This document shows positions 27,995 through 37,515 of a DNA stretch of 64,000 bases, one piece after another. Source of the DNA: CAYNFR01 sp964616755 (GTDB taxonomy: Bacteria > Bacteroidota > Bacteroidia > Chitinophagales > Saprospiraceae); assembly GCA_964616755.1 (NCBI GenBank), contig CAZTSI010000013.1:5364-69363 (forward strand). Direction: 5' to 3'. How positions within the stretch are numbered: the first letter of the stretch is position 1; each line of letters opens with the position of its first letter. The notes beneath the pieces are model-generated. The model ran no database searches and had not been told where the DNA came from. It saw only the letters and a list, made by a program, of their open reading frames with translations. The position numbers were made by a program, and so were the translations under genes.

Positions 27995-29851
27995 TTATTT
28001 TTGAATGATGTAGTCCGGTGATGCCATTACAAAGTAGATAGCGTCATTCAGCGCATTCCTCGAGGTGTAGGACGAAATAGTTGATTGGTATTGATTGATT
28101 GTATAACTGATTATATCCATGGTCTGTTGAGATAATTGACCTCGACAAAGGATCAGATTTAATCTGTTTAAAAGGGCTTGGATCCCTTGAGTTTGATAGA
28201 TTAGTAGTTCATCGTCAAAATCTAATATGGGCACATCGGCAGTGTTGGCTTGCAAAATGCCTATATCTGGATGAATACTTGTAAAATTGTGAAAAGGATG
28301 GCGTTTTAAAGATGATTCTAAAATATTCAAATAGTTGATGCTGGAAATTGCATGAAAAATTTGAAATTCAGGAGACACAAGATCTGCAGGTTCTACAAAA
28401 TTGCTTTCGGCAAAAAAAGGAGAAAAAAAGTTAAAAACAGAAGGGGCATTCAAGAAAGACTGTTCCAATTGATCTTGAAAAACATTAATGTCTCTGAAAT
28501 AGTATTTACCAGAAGGCGTCTTAAGGTCAAATGCCAGGAATAGGTTGATAAAGCGTTCTAAAGGCTGAATTAATTTACCATTGTTAGTATCCCCTATCCA
28601 CTCGCAGTTTATAGCCTCGGGATCGGTCAATAAAGCTTTGATTATCGCTGCCATATCGCCACGCACCCCAGCACCATTGTCTTCAAATACCAGCGATATA
28701 CGTTGTACATATGCTGGGGAAGGGTTTGATTTGACCATATGTTGTATTAATCTTTTGGCTATAAAAGGCGCTGTATTAGGATGATGAAACAGCATATCCA
28801 ATACATCACTTATATCCTTCACCCCCGATTGGCCCGCTGGCAACGTGTCTCCTGTGACCAGGATTTTGATACCACTATCATGAAACTCATTATACATAAT
28901 CATGGGGACGGTATAATCAAATTGATTAAAGGGTGCATTAAATATGAGGGATCTATTCTGTTGATAAAACACACTCTGAGGATCATATGCTCCACCTGAT
29001 AGCCCTGTAAAGACCTTAGCTAATTCTTCGACATCTTTTATGTCATAGGTAGGTGTGGCATTGCCGTGAGCATCTAATTTTAGAGTGCCGTCCATATTCA
29101 ATTCAAACAAACCTATCGTAAAAAGCTGCATGATCTCTCTGGCAAAATTTTCATCTGGAAAAACACCTGCAGTGATGTCGGCCTTTTTATTTTTTAAGTG
29201 ACTTAGATAGACACCCATGATAGGATGTAGTGTAACTTCTTCCAGTAAATCTCTAAAATTGCCAAAAGCCCCTTGATACAACACATCATAATAGTCACTA
29301 ATACCAAATCCTCGGTTAAGAATAAAACTGGCCGTCCTGGTAATAACAAAAATTTGGCTCAGGGCAAAAGCTACTCGCTGACGTAATACATCTGGCTTAG
29401 TAAATAAATGTTCATAAAAGGCGAAGCCCATATACTCCTGAAAAGGTATAGAGTCTGCGACGATAAGATTGGGTACAACACTTTGTTCAGAAACAATGTG
29501 ATCATAGATAGCTCTATAGGTTTCGAGATATGAATAAGGCGGGACAGACATCTGTTCGTCGATCCATGGTTTAACACCAATTTGGTTGACATATTTGATC
29601 ATCTCATAGTTTGCACCTAGTGTGGCATTGCTCAAAAAACGCGCAGCTCCAACTGTGTCTAGCAGAAGGATACTGCCATCTATGCTATGAAATGCAGAAT
29701 CCGAAAGATGATCATTGCTCGAGCTAACTTTAACTCCAACAGTATGTCCATTCCCAAAATAATCTTGATAAATCTGTGCGCCTAACTCAGTTGTGATACA
29801 ACATGCGACTATGAGTAGATAGCTAATAAATGATCTAAATGAAGCCGACAT
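27995..29851 (-). CDS. DUF1800 family protein
   Basis: The 618-residue protein has a signal peptide (about 1-25, ending LGAQ). It shows DUF1800 family features: AARFLSNATLGANYE near the start, WIDEQMSVPP, QRVAFALSQIFVI, LSHLKNKKADITAGVFPDENFAREIMQLFTIGL-type sequence in the centre (seen as DENFAREIMQLFTIG), FIAKRLIQHMV and LTDPEA. Function is unestablished. DUF1800 and DUF1501 genes occur as neighbours in many bacteria, often with surface or polysaccharide-related genes, and here they form one block with a heme protein gene, with gaps of 7 and 10 bases. Confidence 0.9.
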   Translation of the reverse strand: MSASFRSFISYLLIVACCITTELGAQIYQDYFGNGHTVGVKVSSSNDHLSDSAFHSIDGSILLLDTVGAARFLSNATLGANYEMIKYVNQIGVKPWIDEQMSVPPYSYLETYRAIYDHIVSEQSVVPNLIVADSIPFQEYMGFAFYEHLFTKPDVLRQRVAFALSQIFVITRTASFILNRGFGISDYYDVLYQGAFGNFRDLLEEVTLHPIMGVYLSHLKNKKADITAGVFPDENFAREIMQLFTIGLFELNMDGTLKLDAHGNATPTYDIKDVEELAKVFTGLSGGAYDPQSVFYQQNRSLIFNAPFNQFDYTVPMIMYNEFHDSGIKILVTGDTLPAGQSGVKDISDVLDMLFHHPNTAPFIAKRLIQHMVKSNPSPAYVQRISLVFEDNGAGVRGDMAAIIKALLTDPEAINCEWIGDTNNGKLIQPLERFINLFLAFDLKTPSGKYYFRDINVFQDQLEQSFLNAPSVFNFFSPFFAESNFVEPADLVSPEFQIFHAISSINYLNILESSLKRHPFHNFTSIHPDIGILQANTADVPILDFDDELLIYQTQGIQALLNRLNLILCRGQLSQQTMDIISYTINQYQSTISSYTSRNALNDAIYFVMASPDYIIQK

Positions 29852-30290
29852 CAGAAAGATTTTATGTCAAACAAATTCAAAATTCATGACCTTATAGACT
29901 TTGACCATATTCCTATAAGTAATAATGGATACCATTTGTACTCATAAAAACAGAAATAAATATCATTTATTTTTTCACCCTTATCATTTTGACTTTACTA
30001 CCTAAGAATTGGATAACACATAAGCGCAAGAATATATGATCAAAAGTTGCATCATACTTCCATGTCCGTAAGTCATTAATTTTCTTCAAGTGATTATCGC
30101 ATTGATCTTATGCTAAATGATCAATACATTTAAACAAGTTAATAGGATCTATGTCATGGTAGTTGCTGTGTGAATATGCATAAAGGTTAGACTCGATGGG
30201 ACATAAGAGATTTTCGAAATTGATGCGTTAAGGATTCGTAGAAGGTTATGCCTGCATTGAAGGCACTTATAGACAACACTAAATGCATTT
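29852..30290. other. 439-base intergenic stretch
   Basis: Lies between the 3' end of truA and the 5' end of the DUF1800 gene, both on the minus strand. It should carry the promoter of the DUF1800 block. I see no open frame, no strong hairpin and no clean -7 element. Confidence 0.5.
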
Positions 30291-31040
30291 TTAGAACATA
30301 TTGTATTCCACCTGTGTCAAGGACAATCCTTGCGGAGGGGCACTGAGGATAGACTTGATAGGCAACTGTGCCTCAATGGCACTTGTGATTTCTTCAAGTG
30401 TGGTTTTCCCTCGACCTACATTGATCATACAACCGACAATTAACCGCACCATACCACGCAAAAAGCGATTTGATCGGATGGTAAAAACATGCTGATCATC
30501 TATGATTTGCCATTCTGCAAGGGATATATTACAACGATAGTGACTGACATCCGAATGGGATTTGCAAAGAGATCGAAATTCTTGAGTGTTCAGCAGATAC
30601 GCTGCTAGCCTGTTCATTGCCGATGAATTGTAGCTATCAAAATCTCTTATATAGGTCGAAAAAGCCTTCTTGAATGGATCCTTTTCGGTGTGAATCCTAT
30701 ATTCATACGTTCTGCTTATAGCACTATAACGGGCATGAAGCTCATCCGAGACCTGAAAGATTCTTTGACAAGAAATTTCGTCCGGCAATAACCTATTCAA
30801 CTTATAACAGAGTTGATCTGTCGTATAGTGTAAGTCAGTCGCAAGATCAAAGTGAAAAAAAAATTGTGTAGCATGTACGCCGGCATCTGTCCTTCCACAG
30901 CCTATGATGGGCCAATTATTGGATGAAAAAAGTCTACCCAATTCGAATTCTATGACTTCCTGAACGCTAAGGCTGAAAGGTTGTCGTTGCCATCCGTGAA
31001 AAGTGCCACCGTCAAACCTTATTTCTGCAAAGTATCGCAA
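30291..31040 (-). CDS. truA: tRNA pseudouridine synthase A
   Basis: TruA makes pseudouridine at positions 38-40 of tRNA anticodon stems. The 249-residue length is normal and the catalytic Asp52 sits in GCGRTDAGVHA. Later conserved segments are YEYRIHTEKDPF and IRSNRFLRGMVRLIVG. The start appears to be the TTG at 31040, because the sequence from there (RYFAEIRFDGG) aligns with TruA N-termini and no in-frame ATG lies close upstream. It is the last gene of the tig-clpP-clpX-truA run, 33 bases after clpX. Confidence 0.94.
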   Translation of the reverse strand: MRYFAEIRFDGGTFHGWQRQPFSLSVQEVIEFELGRLFSSNNWPIIGCGRTDAGVHATQFFFHFDLATDLHYTTDQLCYKLNRLLPDEISCQRIFQVSDELHARYSAISRTYEYRIHTEKDPFKKAFSTYIRDFDSYNSSAMNRLAAYLLNTQEFRSLCKSHSDVSHYRCNISLAEWQIIDDQHVFTIRSNRFLRGMVRLIVGCMINVGRGKTTLEEITSAIEAQLPIKSILSAPPQGLSLTQVEYNMF

Positions 31041-31073
31041 TTTTATTCGAGTATTTAGCCTCGTTGATAGGCT

Positions 31074-32312
31074 TTATGCCACCTTAAGTTTAATAAGTTT
31101 AGACTTATTCAATTGTTCCATAACGTATTCCTTAGACACCACGAACTCCCGTATATCCTTGCTATCGGGCAACGTAAACATGGCATCCATCAATACCTCT
31201 TCGCACAAAGATCTAAGACCTCTCGCCCCTAATCCCAACTCCAAGGCTTGCTCGGATAAATACACCAATGCATCTTCTGCTATAACCAAATTTATTCCTT
31301 CTAAGTCAAACAGCTTTTTGTATTGTTTAACGAGTGCATTCTTGGGTTTGGTCAGAATTTGATATAGAATATCCTTGTCCAAGGGCTCCAAGTAAGCTAG
31401 TACGGGTAACCGTCCGATTAATTCAGGAATCAAGCCGAATCGCTTAATATCTTGATGCGTGATATGACTTAACATCGGCTTATCCTTTAACGCCTGATAA
31501 TCTTCATTTTTGTTAAAGCCAATCACATTTTTGTTCATTCGTTTGGCGATGATCTTTTCGATGCCATCAAATGCCCCACCACATATGAATAGAATGTTAG
31601 AAGTATTGACGGTAATCAATTTTTGCTCGGGGTGCTTGCGTCCCCCTTGAGGTGGCACGTTCACTTCTGTTCCTTCTAGCATTTTTAGGAGTGCCTGCTG
31701 TACTCCTTCGCCAGATACATCTCTAGTAATTGAAGGATTATCGTTTTTGCGGGCTATCTTATCTATCTCATCTATGTAGACAATCCCCTTTTCTGCTGCC
31801 TCAACATTAAAATCACACACTTGTAGTAACCGACTTAGCATACTCTCCACATCCTCGCCTACATATCCCGCCTCTGTAAAAACAGTCGCATCTACTATAG
31901 CAAAAGGAACATCAAGAAACTTAGCAATGGTTTTTGCCAAGAGGGTTTTTCCGGTGCCTGTTTCGCCCACAAAAATAATGTTCGACTTTTCTAATTCTAC
32001 ATCATCTAATGACCTCTTATAATTTAAACGCTTGTAATGATTATAGACAGCAACACTCAGATACCGCTTCGCCTCATCTTGTCCAATGATGTAATCATCA
32101 AGGTAAGACTTGATTTTTAATGGTGTAACATTTTCAGGCAAAGTAAAGTCAAAAGAGTCTGTCGACATCTGAGCTTTAAGCTCGCGATTAACAATCTCAT
32201 AAGCTTGCTCAACACAGCTCTCACAGATATGACCTTCAGGACCCGCTATTAGTAATAGGGCTTCAGATTTGCTCTTACCACAAAAGGAACATCTAGACGT
32301 ATTTTTGGCCAT
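31074..32312 (-). CDS. clpX: ATP-dependent Clp protease ATP-binding subunit ClpX
   Basis: This 412-residue AAA+ unfoldase feeds substrates to ClpP. The N-terminal zinc-binding domain has Cys8, Cys11, Cys30 and Cys33. The ATPase part has Walker A GETGTGKT, Walker B IVYIDEIDKI, the pore loop GYVGEDVE and sensor residues in GLIPELIGRLPV. The ClpP-docking loop region is less clear to me from sequence alone. It begins 17 bases after clpP on the same strand, the usual clpP-clpX order. Confidence 0.97.
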   Translation of the reverse strand: MAKNTSRCSFCGKSKSEALLLIAGPEGHICESCVEQAYEIVNRELKAQMSTDSFDFTLPENVTPLKIKSYLDDYIIGQDEAKRYLSVAVYNHYKRLNYKRSLDDVELEKSNIIFVGETGTGKTLLAKTIAKFLDVPFAIVDATVFTEAGYVGEDVESMLSRLLQVCDFNVEAAEKGIVYIDEIDKIARKNDNPSITRDVSGEGVQQALLKMLEGTEVNVPPQGGRKHPEQKLITVNTSNILFICGGAFDGIEKIIAKRMNKNVIGFNKNEDYQALKDKPMLSHITHQDIKRFGLIPELIGRLPVLAYLEPLDKDILYQILTKPKNALVKQYKKLFDLEGINLVIAEDALVYLSEQALELGLGARGLRSLCEEVLMDAMFTLPDSKDIREFVVSKEYVMEQLNKSKLIKLKVA

Positions 32313-32329
32313 AAGGAAAAGATTTGCGT

Positions 32330-33031
32330 TTATGAAGTGGTGGTAGCATTTCGATTGCGTTGCAAAACTTCATCCACAAGTCCGTAAGCTTTAGCATCGT
32401 CAGAAGACATCCAATAATCGCGATCGCAGTCCTTTTCGATTTGCTTAATCGTTTTGCCTGTGTGGTTGGCCATGATTTGATACAACTCTTGCTTCATCGT
32501 TTTGATGAGGTTGTAAGAAATTTCCATATCTGAAAACTGACCTTGCATACCCCCAGAAGGCTGGTGAATCATTACTCGGCTATGGGGGAGACAACTTCTC
32601 TTACCTTTCTTGCCAGCACATAGTAGTACTGCCCCCATAGAGGCAGCTAAGCTGGTGCAGATAGTATTGACATCAGGAGTCACATATTGCATCGTATCAT
32701 ACATTCCTAGGCCAGCTATAACACTACCGCCAGGGCTGTTGATAAACATTTGAATATCCATTTTGGCATCTGTTGACTCCAAAAATAGTAATTGAGCTAC
32801 AACAACATTGCCGACATAATCATTGACCGGCACGCCTAAGAAAATGACTCTGTCCATCATCAATCGAGAAAAGACGTCCATCCCTACTACATTTAGCTGT
32901 CTTTCTTCAATTACTTGAGGCGTGAACCCTTCGATATTTGGGATCATATTCTCCATATATTTCTCTAGGTGCATAGATGCCATACCTAGATGTTTGGTAG
33001 CATATTTTTTAAATTCGTCCTTAGGGATCAT
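32330..33031 (-). CDS. clpP: ATP-dependent Clp protease proteolytic subunit ClpP
   Basis: The 233-residue serine peptidase has catalytic Ser131 in ASMGAVLL and His156 in MIHQPSGG, with the third residue, Asp, in CDRDYWMS. The substrate-binding strand is FINSPGGSV. The N-terminal 50 residues before the conserved VVGMDVFSRLMMDRV are longer than in E. coli ClpP and may be a propeptide, or the start may lie at an internal ATG (for example Met17 or Met20). It sits between tig and clpX on the minus strand. Confidence 0.96.
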   Translation of the reverse strand: MIPKDEFKKYATKHLGMASMHLEKYMENMIPNIEGFTPQVIEERQLNVVGMDVFSRLMMDRVIFLGVPVNDYVGNVVVAQLLFLESTDAKMDIQMFINSPGGSVIAGLGMYDTMQYVTPDVNTICTSLAASMGAVLLCAGKKGKRSCLPHSRVMIHQPSGGMQGQFSDMEISYNLIKTMKQELYQIMANHTGKTIKQIEKDCDRDYWMSSDDAKAYGLVDEVLQRNRNATTTS

Positions 33032-33077
33032 ATTTCTTCTTATTTATTTCTGAGCAATCTATTGGTAACGTAAAAAA

Positions 33078-34442
33078 TTAGGCATTGTTTTGATTGATTT
33101 CTTCGACCATTTTCTCAAATGCCTCTTTTGAAATCTCCTTACGCTCGATGTTAATTTTAGCAACGATGGCATCCATTACACGTTCAGAGCGTATTTCGTC
33201 ATAGGCCTTCTCCACGTCATCTTGCTTGGACATCATTTTTTCAACGATGTCATCGATATTGATATCCCCCAGCGAACTGTAGCCCCACTGTCGTAGTTGA
33301 GCCATGAACTGAAATTTCATATGTTGTCTTATCTCTTGATCAGAGATTTGAATGTTCTCTTGTTCTGTTAGTTTGTTTTTGATTACCGTCCATCTAAGAT
33401 TCTTTTCCATAGCGGGATAATCCCTTTCTATTTCTTCTTCGACTGCTTCTTTGTTGTTAAAGAGAATCCAACGCTTCAAGAAATCCTTAGGAAAATCCAT
33501 TTCATTCTTTTCTACGAGGGTTGTAAGGATATTGCGACGAGCAAGCTGATCCGTTTGTTTATCAAAATACGATTGAAGGTGTTCTCTCAGGTGTTTTCGT
33601 GCCTTAGCTTCATCAACAATTTCTTCATTACCAAAGGCCTTCTTAAAGAATTCCTCGTTGAGCTGGGCTGGCTCAAGTCTAGTAACGGAGGTTATTTCAG
33701 CGTCAAAAACAGGAGTCACATCGTCAGGCGCATCTTGCAAGAAGTACTTTCGGGCATAGTCTTCAGTCGCATTTTCTTCTAGCTCGTATACGTTGATTTC
33801 TAGTTTGTCACCCTTTCTTTTTCCCAACATTGCTTCTTGATATTGAGAAGTTAGGCGCTCTACCAAGACGGTAATCGTCCCGGTATGGCATTGTTCGGCA
33901 TCAACGGGCTCTTTCTCTTGGATCGTGAGCTTTACCAAATCCATTTTTTCTATTGGCTCAACTACTTCGTTTTGCTGCCCAAGTTTACGTTGTATATGCG
34001 TAAATTCTTCATCGACCAATGATTCCTCGACTTTTACAGTAAACCCTTCATATGTATCGCTGGCATCAATACCTTTTAGAGTGACTTCCGGCACCATGCC
34101 TAGATCAAAACTGAACGTCATATCTTCATGATGATCGAGGTTGATATCTGGCGCATTATCATCAACGGGCATCGGACTGCCAAGGATGTCTATTTTATTA
34201 TCGATGATATAATCAGATACGGCATTCTGAATTTTTTTGTCGATTAGTTCGGCCATTATGCCCTTGCCATAAAACTTTTTGATGACTGACAAGGGTGCCT
34301 TGCCCTTTCTAAACCCTTTAAGGTGGGCGGAATCTTTATGCTTTTTTAGTTGCTTTGCCAATTCGTTTTGATAATCATCAGCCTCTATCGTAATACTTAA
34401 CCTAGATGACAACCGTCCGATGTCGATCATTTCTGTCTTCAT
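33078..34442 (-). CDS. tig: Trigger factor
   Basis: Trigger factor is the ribosome-bound chaperone. The ATG at 34442 gives 454 residues starting MKTEMIDIGRL; a longer open reading to 34523 would run into the tRNA gene and is rejected. The ribosome-docking loop is recognisable as LKGFRKGKAPLSVIKKFYG (family signature GFRxGKxP). The middle peptidyl-prolyl isomerase domain is poorly conserved, as is usual for Bacteroidota trigger factors, and the C-terminal helical arms make up the rest. It is followed by clpP and clpX on the same strand, so folding and proteolysis factors may share a transcript. Confidence 0.95.
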   Translation of the reverse strand: MKTEMIDIGRLSSRLSITIEADDYQNELAKQLKKHKDSAHLKGFRKGKAPLSVIKKFYGKGIMAELIDKKIQNAVSDYIIDNKIDILGSPMPVDDNAPDINLDHHEDMTFSFDLGMVPEVTLKGIDASDTYEGFTVKVEESLVDEEFTHIQRKLGQQNEVVEPIEKMDLVKLTIQEKEPVDAEQCHTGTITVLVERLTSQYQEAMLGKRKGDKLEINVYELEENATEDYARKYFLQDAPDDVTPVFDAEITSVTRLEPAQLNEEFFKKAFGNEEIVDEAKARKHLREHLQSYFDKQTDQLARRNILTTLVEKNEMDFPKDFLKRWILFNNKEAVEEEIERDYPAMEKNLRWTVIKNKLTEQENIQISDQEIRQHMKFQFMAQLRQWGYSSLGDINIDDIVEKMMSKQDDVEKAYDEIRSERVMDAIVAKINIERKEISKEAFEKMVEEINQNNA

Positions 34443-34484
34443 AAAAACTTTTTTATTGGAAAAGAAGAGAATTAGTTCGAGGAG

Positions 34485-34566
34485 TGCGGGTGGAGGGACT
34501 CGAACCCCCAAGCCGTGAAGCACTAGATCCTAAGTCTAGCGTGTCTACCAATTTCACCACACCCGC
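34485..34566 (-). tRNA. tRNA-Leu (anticodon UAG)
   Basis: The minus strand folds as a class II tRNA with acceptor arms GCGGGTG (34560-34566) and CACCCGC (34486-34492), discriminator A at 34485, an anticodon stem CTAGA/TCTAG around loop CTTAGGA (anticodon TAG), a long variable arm and the T-arm GGGGGTTCGAGTCCCTC. CCA is not encoded. It reads CUN leucine codons. It lies 42 bases upstream of the trigger factor start on the same strand. Confidence 0.96.
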
Positions 34567-34583
34567 GGCACTCATTGCGGGCG

Positions 34584-34591
34584 CAAAGATA
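34584..34591 (-). promoter_or_regulatory. Candidate -7 element TATCTTTG for tRNA-Leu and tig
   Basis: On the minus strand the octamer matches TAnnTTTG and is followed by GC, and it ends 17 bases before the tRNA 5' end, a good distance for a start site just upstream of the tRNA. A TTG at 34607-34609 may be a -33 element but the spacing is short. Confidence 0.55.
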
Positions 34592-34786
34592 AAATTATTA
34601 GTATATCAACGTTTACAATGTATTATCTTTTTTTTGATCACTATTGAAAGTCAGGCTCTATTGGTGTTAAGTTAAGGCAGTAGATCAGAAAGTTCTGAAA
34701 CTCGCAGTAAAAAAAGTCAGTTCTGAACGAAGCAAATTATGAACAAATGCCGTAACTTAGACTTAATCTAATTCTATATTAGTCTT

Positions 34787-37003
34787 ATGCCGCATACAAT
34801 AGAAGCTATAGACACCGATGAACGTGTCGAAATAGAGAAAGTATTTGACAACCTCATGTTGAGCCTTGCCCCAAAATTGCAAGGAGATGACAGCGAAAAG
34901 ATCCGTAAAGCTTTTGAATTGGCTACTGATGCGCACCAATTTCAACGTCGAAAATCGGGCGAACCGTACATTTATCATCCACTCGAAGTGGCACGGATAT
35001 GCTACGAAGAAATTGGTCTAGGCCCTACAGCTATAATTTGCGCTCTTTTACACGATGTTGTCGAAGATACACCTATCACCCTAGCAATTATCCATGATCA
35101 ATTTGGCCCTAAGGTGGCGCGCATTGTTGATGGGCTTACTAAATTGGATGGTCTCTATCACCGCGGGACCGAGAATGCCGAAAATCTGAAGAAGGTATTA
35201 AGTGCTATGGTCGAAGATGTACGCGTCGTATTGATCAAAATGGCCGATAGAATACATAATCTGCGTACAATAGGGTCTATGCCGTCGCATAAACAACTAA
35301 AAATCGCAACTGAGACAATGTACATATACGCACCGTTAGCTCATCGGTTGGGTTTGTACAATATTAAGACGGAGTTTGAAGATACTTGTATGAAGATTAC
35401 CGATGCTGAAAAGTATCGCGAGATCACTGTCAAAATTGCTGATTCAGAAGAAGAGAGGGTTAAATACATCAACCGTTTTATGTCGCCAATCTTACTAAAG
35501 CTCGATGAATTCAAGATTCCTTCTAGAATTCAAGGTAGACCTAAGGCAATTTCTTCCATTTATAACAAGATTCAACATAAGAATGTCGATTTTGAAGAGA
35601 TCTATGACTTGTTTGCCGTGCGAATCATTATCGACGTGCCTTTCAACCAAGAAAAGGCCATATGTTGGCAGATCTATTCTATGATTACAGATTATTATAC
35701 CCCCATACCAGAGCGACTAAAAGACTATGTTACTACTCCAAAGAGTAATGGCTATGAGTCGCTCCACATGACGGTTATTGGGCCAGACGGCAAGTTTGTA
35801 GAAGTTCAGATAAGATCAGAGCGCATGGATGAAATTGCTGAAAAAGGCTTTGCCGCTCATTGGAAATACAAAGGAGTGAAGAGTGGAGAAAATGTCTATG
35901 ACAAGTGGCTGGGCAATATCCGGACGATTTTAGAGCAAAACGACGAAAATGCTCTTGACTTTTTGCATGACTTTAAAAGTAATTTGTTTCAAGAAGAGGT
36001 ATATGTATTTACCCCAAAAGGGGACATGCGTGTATTGCCTAAAGGAGCCACTGCGCTCGATTTTGCTTTTGACATCCACTCTGATGTGGGCGCCTCAGCC
36101 ATGTCAATCAAGGTTAATAATCGCCTTGTACCGATGGGACATGTCTTGCACAACGGCGACCAAGTAAGTGTCAATACTGCAAAGAATCAGAGCCCTAAAG
36201 AAGATTGGCTAAAACTCGTAATCACCGGCAAAGCTCGTTCGAAAATCCGCTCTGCACTGAATGAAGAGCGTAAAAAATTAGCTGAATTAGGCAAAGAAAT
36301 ACTGACACGCAAGTTGAGGAATCTAAAAGTTGAATTTGAGCAAAGTGTTGATGCTCTCGTAACGTTTTATAACCTTAAGACTCGACAAGATCTGTATCTA
36401 GGCCTTGCCGACGAGCGGATAAAATCCTCCGACTTCGTTAAACATTTTTCGGTCGAAAACAGTGAGCTTAAGCCTCGGCAAATGCCTGAAGTGAAAACAA
36501 CTGTGCGAAAAAATGTAGTGGATTCCTCCGAATTTGTTGGTGGAAATGCGTATATCCGCATCAATAATGAGCCCGCAAATAATTATAAATACGAGCTTTC
36601 GCAATGCTGCAACCCTGTACCTGGTGACGAAATATTTGCCTTCGTCTCCTCTTCGAGCGGACTTAGAATTCATCGACGAAACTGCAAAAATGCCTCTAAC
36701 CTCTATTCCAATTATGGGTACAGGATTATGAGTGCAGACTGGACCTCAAATAATGAGCGCGATTATGTTGTGGAGATTATGATTACTGGAGTAGATTCGG
36801 GTATTGGAGTGATTCAATTACTAACTAATGAGTTGTCAACGAACTTAAACATAAATATTCGGTCTTTTTCTATTCAAAGTAACGAGGGTATTTATGAAGG
36901 TCGATTGCGCATAGTAGTAAAAGACAAGAATCAACTTGCCAATGTCATGAAAAAACTAAAGAGTCTTGAAAACATTTCAACCGTAGAACGAATCTCTTTA
37001 TGA
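34787..37003 (+). CDS. spoT: Bifunctional (p)ppGpp synthetase/hydrolase, RelA/SpoT family
   Basis: The 738-residue protein has the long Rel/Spo layout. The HD hydrolase domain (about 40-200) is intact, with HDVVEDT and the later DRIHNLRT. The synthetase domain (about 235-370) shows RPKAISSIYNKI, EIYDLFAVRI and VEVQIRSERMD. A TGS domain follows (about 405-465, VFTPKGDMRVLPKGATALDFA), then the Cys-Cys motif QCCNPVPGD and a C-terminal ACT domain (about 665-735). An intact HD site implies it can degrade the alarmone as well as make it. It is followed after one base by a fur-family gene and then purA. Confidence 0.95.
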   Translation: MPHTIEAIDTDERVEIEKVFDNLMLSLAPKLQGDDSEKIRKAFELATDAHQFQRRKSGEPYIYHPLEVARICYEEIGLGPTAIICALLHDVVEDTPITLAIIHDQFGPKVARIVDGLTKLDGLYHRGTENAENLKKVLSAMVEDVRVVLIKMADRIHNLRTIGSMPSHKQLKIATETMYIYAPLAHRLGLYNIKTEFEDTCMKITDAEKYREITVKIADSEEERVKYINRFMSPILLKLDEFKIPSRIQGRPKAISSIYNKIQHKNVDFEEIYDLFAVRIIIDVPFNQEKAICWQIYSMITDYYTPIPERLKDYVTTPKSNGYESLHMTVIGPDGKFVEVQIRSERMDEIAEKGFAAHWKYKGVKSGENVYDKWLGNIRTILEQNDENALDFLHDFKSNLFQEEVYVFTPKGDMRVLPKGATALDFAFDIHSDVGASAMSIKVNNRLVPMGHVLHNGDQVSVNTAKNQSPKEDWLKLVITGKARSKIRSALNEERKKLAELGKEILTRKLRNLKVEFEQSVDALVTFYNLKTRQDLYLGLADERIKSSDFVKHFSVENSELKPRQMPEVKTTVRKNVVDSSEFVGGNAYIRINNEPANNYKYELSQCCNPVPGDEIFAFVSSSSGLRIHRRNCKNASNLYSNYGYRIMSADWTSNNERDYVVEIMITGVDSGIGVIQLLTNELSTNLNINIRSFSIQSNEGIYEGRLRIVVKDKNQLANVMKKLKSLENISTVERISL

Positions 37004-37004
37004 T

Positions 37005-37472
37005 ATGAATACTGCCCTTTCGATAGAACAATTGACCCAAAAATATCAACTGGCCAAGGAGCGTTTTGACGATTTCTTGTATATCAATAAAAATAGAAGG
37101 ACTCCAGAACGCTATGCTATACTAGAGGAAATTTATGTACATCAACATCATTTTGATGCGGAGTCGCTGTATATTCGAATGAAGCAAAATGCCTATCGAG
37201 TTAGTCGAGCGACTATATATAACACCCTTGATATTTTGGTAGAATCTGGATTAATCAAGAAGCACCATTTTGGAGAAAACAAAACGCTCTTTGAACGAAG
37301 CTATGGATTCGAAGATCATCATCACATTATTTGCACCAACTGCGGAAAAATTTTGGAGTTTCAAGACCCAATCATCAACTATAGAGTTGATGCGCTAAAC
37401 GACTCATTAGATGTATCGCCAATGGCCTACTCCTTAAATGTCTACGGAATGTGCAAGAATTGCAGCAATTGA
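37005..37472 (+). CDS. Fur-family transcriptional regulator
   Basis: The 155-residue protein has an N-terminal winged helix (about 25-95, with VSRATIYNTLDILVESGL as recognition region) and a C-terminal metal-binding dimerisation domain. HHHIICTNC supplies metal ligands, with Cys110-Cys113 and Cys150-Cys153 forming the structural zinc site. Whether it senses Fe, Zn or peroxide cannot be told by eye. Its ATG is one base after the spoT stop codon, and the purA frame opens in its 3' region, so the three genes are probably cotranscribed. Confidence 0.92.
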   Translation: MNTALSIEQLTQKYQLAKERFDDFLYINKNRRTPERYAILEEIYVHQHHFDAESLYIRMKQNAYRVSRATIYNTLDILVESGLIKKHHFGENKTLFERSYGFEDHHHIICTNCGKILEFQDPIINYRVDALNDSLDVSPMAYSLNVYGMCKNCSN

Positions 37473-37515
37473 TTGCAAACTAGCTACTTTTGTATCATTT
37501 AACTATAACAAGCTT

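Noticed and set aside
34443..34523. N-terminal extension of trigger factor
   Set aside because: It would translate part of the tRNA-Leu gene; the ATG at 34442 matches the family start.
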